This document shows positions 57,125 through 64,000 of a stretch of DNA of 64,000 nt, piece by piece. The notes below the pieces were generated by a model. It was not told the DNA's origin. It was given only the letters and a program-made list of their open reading frames with translations, and did no database searches. Source of the stretch: CAVSXS01 sp963767715. GTDB lineage: Bacteria > Chloroflexota > Ktedonobacteria > Ktedonobacterales > Ktedonobacteraceae. Positions within the stretch are counted from its first letter, which is position 1, and the number at the start of each line of letters is the position of its first letter. Made by a program: the position numbers and the translations under genes. The stretch is taken from the NCBI GenBank assembly GCA_963767715.1, contig CAVYFA010000018.1, positions 1-64,000 on the forward strand, given 5' to 3'.

Positions 57125-58129
57125 TTACGAGAGGAACTTGAGCGAAGTCAGCATGGGCTGGAAGTACTTCTGCATCGCCTCGTTGTACACGCTATCGGGC
57201 GCGTAATAGAGGATATCGTAGTACTGGCCTTTGTAGCGGACGGCGATGCTGGAAAGGTGAAAGCCTACGCCGTTCTGGTTGGCGAAGGTGGCATCTTTTT
57301 CGTCCCATTGGACCCCGGCAGCCGACTGTTGGGGTGCCGCCGGCTGGACAACCTGAAAGTTGGCGACGCCCGGCGCGCTCTGTAACTGCGCGAGGTTACT
57401 ATCGTTGACCTCACCCGTGTTGCTGATACTGGCTGATGTGCTGGTTGAGATGCGTTGCAGGCCGAGAAAGAGGCCGTTCTGCTGGGAAGGATGCAGGCCG
57501 ATGAATACGCTCTGCGAAGACTTCTGGGTTGGGTCAAGTACCCAATCCGAGGGATATTTCACAGACATGCCCACATCCGCGTTCGAGACCGTGAGAAACG
57601 AGGTAGGCGTCGGCAACTGGTTGGTCGTTGTCGCGGTCGGGCTGGCCTGCCCGCTGCCTGCCGTCGCCGTGGGTGAGGCCGCCGCGTGCAGCGTAATAGG
57701 CGCGGTCGGGGTCTGACTATTTCCGCGTCCCAGCGCCAGTAAAGCATAGGTCAGACCTCCACCGACCAGGATGCTGGCAATGAAGAGCAGCAGAATTACA
57801 GGAGCGCCTAACGTCCCTTTGCGGGCAGACCTTTGAGCGGCCTGCGTCCCGTCTTGCATGGCTTTGCCAGATTCATCCAGACCCTGGGCGTCAGGCATCT
57901 GCCCTATATAAGGTGGGACGACAGCCGGCCATTGGGGCGCCCCGGCGGGCAAGTACGAAAAGGATGATGGCTGATAGTATGATGCAGGAACTGATGAAGC
58001 CCTTGGGAATGCTGATGCCGCCTGAGCCGGAGATGATGCAGCAGGGAGGGCGGTGGAAACCACCGTACCACATCGCGAGCAGGTGTAAGCATCATCGGGC
58101 AATTCCGTATTACATCGAGGGCAGAACAT
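57125..58129 (-). CDS. Zinc-ribbon membrane protein with extracytoplasmic domain
   Basis: The 334 residues have an N-terminal zinc ribbon (Cys3, Cys6, Cys17, Cys20), a Pro/Ser/Ala-rich linker, one membrane helix (about 108-132), a Thr/Pro/Ala linker, and a C-terminal domain (about 175-334) starting VGMSVKYPSDWVLD. The last resembles PsbP/LpqN-like lipoprotein domains. With the ribbon in the cytoplasm and the domain outside it could link both sides, but no function is known. Confidence 0.78.
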   Translation of the reverse strand: MFCPRCNTELPDDAYTCSRCGTVVSTALPAASSPAQAASAFPRASSVPASYYQPSSFSYLPAGAPQWPAVVPPYIGQMPDAQGLDESGKAMQDGTQAAQRSARKGTLGAPVILLLFIASILVGGGLTYALLALGRGNSQTPTAPITLHAAASPTATAGSGQASPTATTTNQLPTPTSFLTVSNADVGMSVKYPSDWVLDPTQKSSQSVFIGLHPSQQNGLFLGLQRISTSTSASISNTGEVNDSNLAQLQSAPGVANFQVVQPAAPQQSAAGVQWDEKDATFANQNGVGFHLSSIAVRYKGQYYDILYYAPDSVYNEAMQKYFQPMLTSLKFLS

Positions 58130-58143
58130 GGGTTATGTATCCT

Positions 58144-58416
58144 TTACTCTATGCGTGAGTTCTCACTTACCAGACGACAATAGAAACGTACAATGCCATT
58201 ACGTCTCTCTGTGATAACTTTCACTACTTCAAGCGTTATTGGTTCTCCAACCGATACCGGGACGTCATCTTCATCTAGTACACGGCACTCAAAGTGCCGA
58301 TCAGTATCGCCGGCATCGGCAATAACGCAGCGCACGTAACGATGTTCGCTGCCCTGAAAAACGGTAGTCAACCCCGGCTCTTTCTCCACCAGGATTCCTG
58401 AGCGCGTTTGTGCCAT
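58144..58416 (-). CDS. Small conserved-looking hypothetical protein
   Basis: The 90-residue protein is not recognised. Alternating hydrophobic residues (RYVRCVIADAGD, HFECRVLDEDD, ITLEVVKVITERRNGIV) suggest a small beta-barrel, perhaps OB-like. The frame ends 15 bp before the zinc-ribbon membrane protein gene, and the two may be co-transcribed. Confidence 0.6.
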   Translation of the reverse strand: MAQTRSGILVEKEPGLTTVFQGSEHRYVRCVIADAGDTDRHFECRVLDEDDVPVSVGEPITLEVVKVITERRNGIVRFYCRLVSENSRIE

Positions 58417-58508
58417 ATCAGGATCGACGCTCCCATCAAAAACTCTATGAGAGAACTATAAAGAAGGGAAGACGAATTGTCAACTATTCTGCCACTTGAA
58501 TTTCAGGC

Positions 58509-59516
58509 TCATTCAGCGCTACGCCCCAGCACTTCGGGATTAACTATATTTGGCGGCTCCTGCCCATGAACATACGCTACCAGGTTATCACTGGCCATTG
58601 TCGCCATCAGTGTGCGCGTCTTGAGCGAGGCGCTGGCGATATGCGGCAGCAGCACGACTTGCTCCATCGTCAGCATCTCAGGTTCGACAGCCGGCTCGTT
58701 CTCGAAGACATCCAGCCCGGCACCGGCGATGGTGCCCGCCTGTAAAGCGCGCACCAGGGCCTTCTCATCCACAATCGGCCCGCGCGCGGTGTTGATGAGG
58801 ATGGCCGCCGGCTTCATCAGCTTGAACTCGCGCTCGCCGATCAAATGATGCGTGGAAGGCATGTAGGGCGTGTGAACGCTGACAAAATCGGCCTGCTGCA
58901 ACACCTCGTCCATCGGCAGGTAGGTCATAGCGTATGCCGCTTCATCCTCCGGCGACAGGCGGTACGGGTCGTAGTAGATCACGCGCATCTCGAAGCCGCT
59001 GGCGCGCTTCGCTACAATCTTGCCGATGCGCCCCGCCCCGATCAGGCCGAGTGTAGAATGATGCACCTCGGCTCCGCAGAACAGCAGCGGCCCCCAGCCT
59101 GTGTACTTCCCGGCTCGCAAGAACCGCTCAGCCTCGGGGATGCGCCGCGCCGTTGCCATCAGCAGCGCGAAGGCCAGGTCGGCGGTCGTATCCGACAGCA
59201 CCCCGGGAGTGTTGCTCACTGCGATGCCGAGCCGTGTCGCCGCCTCTACATCGATGTTGTTGAAGCCGACGGCCATGTTCGCCACCATCTTCAAGCGCGG
59301 CGTACCAGCGGCGCAGGCCTCCAGGAATTGCGCGTCGATATTGTCGGTCAGCAGGCAGTAAATATAATCGTGACCGGGACCGCGTCGCAGCAGTTCTTCG
59401 TACGGCCAGATAAGCCCCTCCTGCATGTTGGCCTCGACATCGCCAATGGCCTCGAGCGGTGGATAAGCAGGGTCCGGTACGCGCTGTGTCACCAGAATTT
59501 TAGGACGTGTCGCCAT
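58509..59516 (-). CDS. D-isomer 2-hydroxyacid dehydrogenase (glyoxylate/hydroxypyruvate reductase-like)
   Basis: The ATG at 59516 follows GGAGG; an earlier ATG at 59528 overlaps that site and is less likely. The 335 residues have the NAD(P) motif LGLIGAGRIGKIVA and catalytic Arg in NTARGP, Glu in DVFENEP and His in LPHIASAS. Members reduce glyoxylate, hydroxypyruvate or related acids with NAD(P)H; the precise substrate cannot be decided. Confidence 0.9.
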   Translation of the reverse strand: MATRPKILVTQRVPDPAYPPLEAIGDVEANMQEGLIWPYEELLRRGPGHDYIYCLLTDNIDAQFLEACAAGTPRLKMVANMAVGFNNIDVEAATRLGIAVSNTPGVLSDTTADLAFALLMATARRIPEAERFLRAGKYTGWGPLLFCGAEVHHSTLGLIGAGRIGKIVAKRASGFEMRVIYYDPYRLSPEDEAAYAMTYLPMDEVLQQADFVSVHTPYMPSTHHLIGEREFKLMKPAAILINTARGPIVDEKALVRALQAGTIAGAGLDVFENEPAVEPEMLTMEQVVLLPHIASASLKTRTLMATMASDNLVAYVHGQEPPNIVNPEVLGRSAE

Positions 59517-59622
59517 TGTAGCCTCCATAAATGAAGTGATACAGGTATTCTACCACGTCCAGGATAGAGTAGGATGTGCATCCGAAAAAGGTTCAGGAGC
59601 GATTGGAGCTAGCTATTGGAGA

Positions 59623-60378
59623 TCACTTGTGCACGCTCGTCGCCTGTTTCGCCCCTACGCCGGTCGTTGCTTTTTCTGTATACTCAAAACGCTTCACGAA
59701 GCGGCGGCGCAGCAGCATGGCAAGCGCGGGCCAGCCATCTTTGAAGGGCGAGAGCTTTTTGGCTTTGCGTGGAGTATAGCTGATGGGCACCTCTAAGATC
59801 GTGTAGCCCGCCTGCACGATACAGGCCGTGATCTCCGGCTCGATTTCGAAGCGGCGGCCCTCCATCGGCAGTGCATGGGCCAGTGAACCCGGGAACATCT
59901 TGTAGCAGGTCTCCATATCGTGGATGTGGCACCCGTAAAGCAGGTTGGTGATGCCCGTCAGGAAGCGGTTGCCCCAGCGCGTCGTGAATTTCTGAGGGGA
60001 CAGGTCGCGGCATCCGTAGACTGCCACTCTCGTCTGACCGCCATCCCTGGCTTCTTGCCATTTCTGTACCAGCGCCGGCAGGTCCTGCGGGTCATATTCC
60101 ATGTCCGCGTCCTGTACCGTCACCATATCGCCGCCGACCAGCGCGAACCCCGTGCGCAGTCCGGCGCCCTTGCCCTGGTTGCGTTCGTGCCGCACGAAGC
60201 GGTAGGAGGCGAACTGCTCTTTTGCGCGCAGGCCCTGCAGAACCTCCCAGGTACGATCGGTCGAGGCATCGTCAACGACGACGACTTCCAGGTCAAGTGG
60301 CACTTGAGCCAGCGACTCTAGCACCTGAGCTATCGTCTCTTCTTCGTTATAGACGGGTACAACAACCGAAATACGCAT
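59623..60378 (-). CDS. Family 2 glycosyltransferase (dolichyl-phosphate mannose synthase-like)
   Basis: The 251-residue GT-A enzyme starts MRISVVVPVYNEEETIAQVL, has VVVDDASTDRTWEVL, the metal-binding DADMEYDP (near residue 92), and the C-terminal EVPISYTPRKAKK typical of DPM1-like enzymes. It has no membrane helices, so it likely works at the inner face of the membrane on polyprenyl phosphate. It may supply the GT-C proteins encoded elsewhere in the window; this is inference. Confidence 0.92.
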   Translation of the reverse strand: MRISVVVPVYNEEETIAQVLESLAQVPLDLEVVVVDDASTDRTWEVLQGLRAKEQFASYRFVRHERNQGKGAGLRTGFALVGGDMVTVQDADMEYDPQDLPALVQKWQEARDGGQTRVAVYGCRDLSPQKFTTRWGNRFLTGITNLLYGCHIHDMETCYKMFPGSLAHALPMEGRRFEIEPEITACIVQAGYTILEVPISYTPRKAKKLSPFKDGWPALAMLLRRRFVKRFEYTEKATTGVGAKQATSVHK

Positions 60379-60457
60379 AATACCTAATCCTCACCGGTAT
60401 TGAATCCAGACTAACCTGCTATTTACACGAACGAACGGCAAACAAAATAGCAACAAT

Positions 60458-61885
60458 TTACGCTTCCCAAACCTGAATCGTCCCATCGGTCAAAGCCACC
60501 AGCAGTCGAGCGGGTGCGAAGTGCAGTGCGCTGATCTGCCAGGGGTGGTAGAGCTTCTGCGCAACCTCGCCGCGCGCCACCGACCAGAGATCGATGACGC
60601 CCTCGTTGATCTCGCTATCCTCGCGTGCTACCGCGATCCACTGTGCATCGGGCGAGATGGCCAGCCTTGAACTGGCTCCCATTGTCCCTGACGGCAACTC
60701 GTTGAATAACCCGCTTGCCGTGTCGAGAAGGCGAATCATCTTTCCTGCATAAACAAACGCCATCGTCTGCAAATCCGGTGTAACCGCGTACGGCGGGGTG
60801 CAATTTTCGCAGAGTCCCGCGATCAACGAGCTAGTAATCTGTGGCTGGATCACCTCGCGGAAGCGCATTTTGCTGCGCGCCTGCGTATCCCAACGGCGGA
60901 TCACCACCATTTCATCCCGCTCGTCCGGCACGTGCGCGCAGGAGAGGGTCAGCAGCGTTCTCCCCTCCTGGCCTAGCGCGCGCAGGCGAATGGCCCAGAA
61001 TTGCCGCTTCTCGACCGCGTCTTCCGCGCACACCAGCGGAGCGCTCAACGCTCCTGGCTCGTCTCCTAGCGTATGTCTGATCACATCAGTGCCGCGCACA
61101 CCTTGCGAACGCGGCGCGAGTGGATCATCTCGCAGCAGGGGCAGCGCCATCCATGCCTCACGCTGGCCCCCGGCAGTCTCCTTCAGCGCGATATCGATTG
61201 AGTAGTGCGCCGAAACGGCCCGCTCGCCCAGGCCATAACTCCATAGCAGCGCTCCATCCTGGGCCTGCCACACATGCAGGCTGGCTCTTCCCCAGCCGGC
61301 TACCAGGCCGTCGTTTGCGGAGAAACGCAGCTCGCGCAGCGATTCCACCGGAAACGCGCTGTCGGCCGCGAAACTGACCGGCGTGCCCTGCTCATTCTGC
61401 CCGTTTTGCTCGCTCGCCTCCCCTGACGTTGCGGCATGCCAGATGATCCCTTTCCCGTCCAGCGACCCGGCTGCGACGTACAGGCCTGCCTCGCTCTGCC
61501 CGCTGCTCAAGGCGGAAACGACGCCAAGCTGCGTATGAAGCTTCGGTCCCGCGTGGAACGGCCCTTTTGTGCTAACAATGCTCAGGCCGGCGAACTCGAT
61601 GTCGTCTGACGCATCGAACTTACGCTGCACCGGGCGGGGCCGCACGATGCCCCCCTTGCGCAGGTCGATTACGCCGCCGATGATCGTATCGTAGTTCAGG
61701 CGCTTCTCAGGATCGCTCAGCACGTCGTAGGCGCGGTTGATGCGCTTCATCTGCAGCGCGCCCTCCGGCCCTGCCAGGTCGGGGTGGTAGCGCCGCGCCA
61801 GTTGACGGTAGGCGCGCTTGAGGGTATCGCTATCTGCATCTATCGGCACGCCGAGCACGGCGTAATAGTTGTCGGGTGTGTCCAT
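60458..61885 (-). CDS. J-domain protein with WD-like repeats
   Basis: From ATG 61885 the protein has 475 residues. Residues 5-70 are a J domain with the HPD motif (32-34) that stimulates DnaK. The rest has blades of a WD40-type propeller: GIIWHAATSG, LHVWQAQDGALLWS, IDLWSVARGE and the final IQVWEA. A J domain joined to a propeller suggests a client-specific adaptor for DnaK. The upstream ATG-less extension to 61984 overlaps the glycosylase gene and is not used. The ribosome-binding site is weak. Confidence 0.85.
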   Translation of the reverse strand: MDTPDNYYAVLGVPIDADSDTLKRAYRQLARRYHPDLAGPEGALQMKRINRAYDVLSDPEKRLNYDTIIGGVIDLRKGGIVRPRPVQRKFDASDDIEFAGLSIVSTKGPFHAGPKLHTQLGVVSALSSGQSEAGLYVAAGSLDGKGIIWHAATSGEASEQNGQNEQGTPVSFAADSAFPVESLRELRFSANDGLVAGWGRASLHVWQAQDGALLWSYGLGERAVSAHYSIDIALKETAGGQREAWMALPLLRDDPLAPRSQGVRGTDVIRHTLGDEPGALSAPLVCAEDAVEKRQFWAIRLRALGQEGRTLLTLSCAHVPDERDEMVVIRRWDTQARSKMRFREVIQPQITSSLIAGLCENCTPPYAVTPDLQTMAFVYAGKMIRLLDTASGLFNELPSGTMGASSRLAISPDAQWIAVAREDSEINEGVIDLWSVARGEVAQKLYHPWQISALHFAPARLLVALTDGTIQVWEA

Positions 61886-61908
61886 ATCCGTAATAACGAT
61901 ACACGCGC

Positions 61909-62586
61909 CTACAGCGACACAATGCGTGTTCGCTCCCTCGGCGCGATGTTCAGTGTCAACCTGCGCACGCCCCACATATACCACGTCGCGAAGGTCCTAT
62001 AGGGCCGCCACTGCTCCCCCCGTTCGCGCATCTCCTTCGGCGTTGGTCGTCGTTCCAGCGCATAGGCCTCGCGCACGCCCTCGACGAAGCCCAGGTCATC
62101 GACGGGCAGCACGTCGGGCCTTCCCAGCGAAAAGATCAGCATCATCTCCGCCGTCCAGCGCCCAATACCCTTCACCTTCACAAGCTCTTCGATCACCGCC
62201 TCGTCATCCAGCTCGCCGATGCGCGCGAGATCGAGCCGTCCATCGCTGACGCGCGCCGTCAAATCGCGCAGGTAGCGTATCTTCTGCGGCGAAAGGCCGG
62301 CAGCACGTAGCGCGTCCTCCTCCAACGGCAGCAGCGACTCCGGCGTCACCAGCCCGCCTGCCTCCCCGAGCGCAACCCTGCGCAGCCGTCCCATAATCGC
62401 ATCGGCCGCCTTGACCGAAATCTGCTGCGAGATGATGGCGTCCACCAGTGTCTCGAACAGGTGCGGGTTGGGCGTGAGCGTGCATGGCCCCACCCGTTCA
62501 ATGGCGATGGCCATGATGGGGTCTTTTTCGTCCAGGTAGGCGATAGCTGTTGCAACAAGTTCTTCCCAGGCAGAGAGTGATGTCAT
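61909..62586 (-). CDS. DNA-3-methyladenine glycosylase II (AlkA-like)
   Basis: Base-excision enzyme that removes alkylated purines. The 225 residues have the helix-hairpin-helix GPD fold: VKGIGRWTAEMMLIF, then PVDDLGF with the catalytic Asp. The absence of an iron-sulfur cluster Cys motif excludes EndoIII/MutY. The AraC-like and N-terminal TATA-like domains of E. coli AlkA are missing, giving a short form. It is followed by the J-domain gene 23 bp downstream. Confidence 0.92.
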   Translation of the reverse strand: MTSLSAWEELVATAIAYLDEKDPIMAIAIERVGPCTLTPNPHLFETLVDAIISQQISVKAADAIMGRLRRVALGEAGGLVTPESLLPLEEDALRAAGLSPQKIRYLRDLTARVSDGRLDLARIGELDDEAVIEELVKVKGIGRWTAEMMLIFSLGRPDVLPVDDLGFVEGVREAYALERRPTPKEMRERGEQWRPYRTFATWYMWGVRRLTLNIAPRERTRIVSL

Positions 62587-62606
62587 GAATGTTCCCTTTT
62601 AAATAC

Positions 62607-62638
62607 AATGCGGTAGAATGTTCTAATTCTACCGCATT
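62607..62638. terminator. Terminator of the ABC exporter operon
   Basis: AATGCGGTAGAAT (62607-62619) and ATTCTACCGCATT (62626-62638) form a 13-bp stem with a 6-nt loop, downstream of the permease stop on the minus strand. A T-containing tract follows (TGTATTTAAAA). Confidence 0.75.
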
Positions 62639-62669
62639 TGTGGCAAGAAAACCATAGAGAGAGCTATTT

Positions 62670-63521
62670 TCACACCGTCGGCAGATCGCGCTTATTGAAA
62701 ATCACCAGCCCCACGAGACCGCATAGCAGCCCGCCGATCACCAGCACCAGGGGGTACCAAGCGGTTATACTGTGCGTCGCCAGCGCCTGGATACCCTGGG
62801 TGTAGTAGATCGGCTCGATCTTGAGCATCCAGGAGAGGTTGTTCGAGAGTCCCCCCAGGGTGTTCATCAGGTAGAACAGCGCCAGAATGCCGATGGCTGC
62901 TCCACCGGCGGCGCGGCTGGCGTTGATGAAGGAGCCGAACAGCATGCCGATGCCGCTTGCCAGGAACATGGCAGCCAGTTCGAGCGATTGCGCGATGACG
63001 AGCCACTTCCAATCGATGCCGGCATTCTTCACAAACAGCGCGCTGAGCCAGACGGCCACGAACGTTGCGATGCTCAGGATCAGCGCGCCTATGGCCGCGC
63101 TCAACCAGGCTTCCAGGTAGTAGCGTGTGCGGGTGATGGGGCGTGCCAGCGCCAGGTCGAGTGTGCCATTCTCGATGGCGGCGGGCACAGTTGACCCGGC
63201 AATATAAGCGATGATGCCGCCCCAGATCAGCGCGTAGAGCGAACTGTACAATTCAAGCGCTGCCAGCGCCGAAAAGCTGTTAGCATTGGAAAGCTTCGCG
63301 CCGAGCAGTCCGGCTACGGCATTCGAGGTCAGGTAGGCATTCAGGTTGATCGAACTAATCGAAGGATACAGAATGCCTATCACGATTGCGATAAAGAAAG
63401 CGTAGAACGCGCCATACGACAGGATAATTTTGCTGTTCGACAACGCGCGCATGGCGATTGTCAGGCCGCGCGCGCGTCTCTTTGGCGCTGGTATCGTTGT
63501 AGGTATGGATACAGTGGTCAT
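62670..63521 (-). CDS. ABC-2 type transporter permease
   Basis: The 283-residue protein has six hydrophobic helices in the ABC-2 order, beginning after a basic N-terminus (KRRARGLTIAMRALSNSK). It contains the intracellular ENGTLDLALARPITRTRYYLEAW motif, here spanning residues 114-136, typical of this permease class. The ATG overlaps the stop of the ATPase gene by 4 nt (63518-63521), so the two are translationally coupled. Substrate unknown. Confidence 0.92.
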   Translation of the reverse strand: MTTVSIPTTIPAPKRRARGLTIAMRALSNSKIILSYGAFYAFFIAIVIGILYPSISSINLNAYLTSNAVAGLLGAKLSNANSFSALAALELYSSLYALIWGGIIAYIAGSTVPAAIENGTLDLALARPITRTRYYLEAWLSAAIGALILSIATFVAVWLSALFVKNAGIDWKWLVIAQSLELAAMFLASGIGMLFGSFINASRAAGGAAIGILALFYLMNTLGGLSNNLSWMLKIEPIYYTQGIQALATHSITAWYPLVLVIGGLLCGLVGLVIFNKRDLPTV

Positions 63522-64000
63522 GATATATGCTCCTCCTGGCGGCTCGCTACCTCTTTTGTCTCGTCGTAGAACTTCAAGAACACTTCCTCAAGCGGCGCCT
63601 CTTCTACCTGCAGGCGTATCACCTCGTGGCGGCTGAAGGCTTTGATCAGCGCATCCATGCTGCCGATCACATGCATCTGAAAGGCATGGTTGTGGCGCGC
63701 CAGGCCGCTCACCCCCGCGATCTGCGCCAGTTCTTGCTCGCTCACGGCATCGCCAAATTCCACCGTGACGCGCTGGCCGGCCTTTTCGCGCAGCTTCTCG
63801 ACCTCTTCCAGCGTCACGATCTCACCCTGCCGGATGACCGCGACACGCTGGCAGACCTTCTCCACCTCGCTCAAAATGTGCGAACTCATGAAGATCGTCT
63901 TGCCACGCGCCTGCTCCTGCAGCAGGAATTCATTGAAAGAGCGCGACAGCAGTGGGTCAAGGCCAGAAGTCGGCTCGTCCAGGATCAACACCTGCGGGTC
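63518..64000 (-). CDS. ABC transporter ATP-binding protein (partial, cut by window end)
   Basis: Only the C-terminal ~160 codons are present. Visible motifs are Walker B LILDEPTSGLDP with D-loop, and the H-loop SSHIL; Walker A and the signature motif lie beyond 64000. An ACT-like C-terminal domain (residues after GEIVTLEEVEKL) is typical of ABC-2 exporters of drugs or lipids. It is the upstream partner of the permease gene. Confidence 0.93.
   Translation of the reverse strand, partial: DPQVLILDEPTSGLDPLLSRSFNEFLLQEQARGKTIFMSSHILSEVEKVCQRVAVIRQGEIVTLEEVEKLREKAGQRVTVEFGDAVSEQELAQIAGVSGLARHNHAFQMHVIGSMDALIKAFSRHEVIRLQVEEAPLEEVFLKFYDETKEVASRQEEHIS

Overview
The window is 64 kb of a GC-rich bacterial chromosome. 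The gene mix (type II isopentenyl diphosphate isomerase, phosphoketolase plus acetate kinase, many TPR and zinc-ribbon proteins, a Hanks-type kinase, GroES-GroEL, many intergenic repeats and MITE-like elements) fits a soil Chloroflexota of the Ktedonobacteria type. That placement is inferred from gene content; no rRNA or other phylogenetic marker was analysed. I found no tRNA, rRNA or CRISPR array.

Region 1 (1-32 kb) is mostly housekeeping and metabolism: a flavoprotein disulfide reductase, a DUF1611 protein, MobA, an S9 peptidase, type II IDI, a GT-C membrane protein, PurB, ribosomal protein L31, a GT28-type glycosyltransferase followed by DUF1385, two phosphatases, an HD hydrolase, a TPR protein, a TlpA-like thioredoxin, the xfp-ackA pair (acetyl phosphate to acetate plus ATP), an ECF sigma/anti-sigma pair, small oxidoreductases, and an MFS exporter behind a leader peptide and a hairpin. 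Several genes here (IDI, GT-C, GT28, SDR) need a frameshift to be read through.

Region 2 (about 32.35-44.98 kb) is an AT-richer island between a decayed IS5-type element (1,053 bp, CTAG target duplication) and a truncated IS3-type element. It holds one minus-strand operon: a large divergent SecA-like ATPase (about 1,490 codons, with an expanded middle region, an internal zinc finger and a terminal SEC-C motif), a STAND-like P-loop NTPase with winged-helix-like and TPR regions (about 1,500 codons), and a six-helix membrane protein with a long cytosolic N-terminus. I do not recognise this combination. It is the best candidate for an undescribed system: either a specialised export machine or a sensor/effector (defence-like) module. 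SecA and the STAND gene are interrupted by single frame changes, so decay or sequence errors must be excluded first.

Region 3 (45-64 kb) returns to GC-rich core genes: a QueA family protein, an acyltransferase, a GT-C glycosyltransferase, citrate synthase behind a near-consensus promoter, a kinase/zinc-ribbon/pseudokinase protein, a histidine phosphatase, a biotin carrier protein, GroES-GroEL, a hydroxyacid dehydrogenase, a GT2 enzyme, a J-domain/WD-like protein, an AlkA-type glycosylase, and an ABC-2 exporter cut by the window end.

Convergent gene pairs are often separated by long near-perfect palindromes that look like bidirectional terminators. A dispersed repeat family with a GATAATGCA-type end occurs at four intergenic sites. 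Several promoters place the predicted transcription start at or next to the start codon, suggesting leaderless mRNAs.
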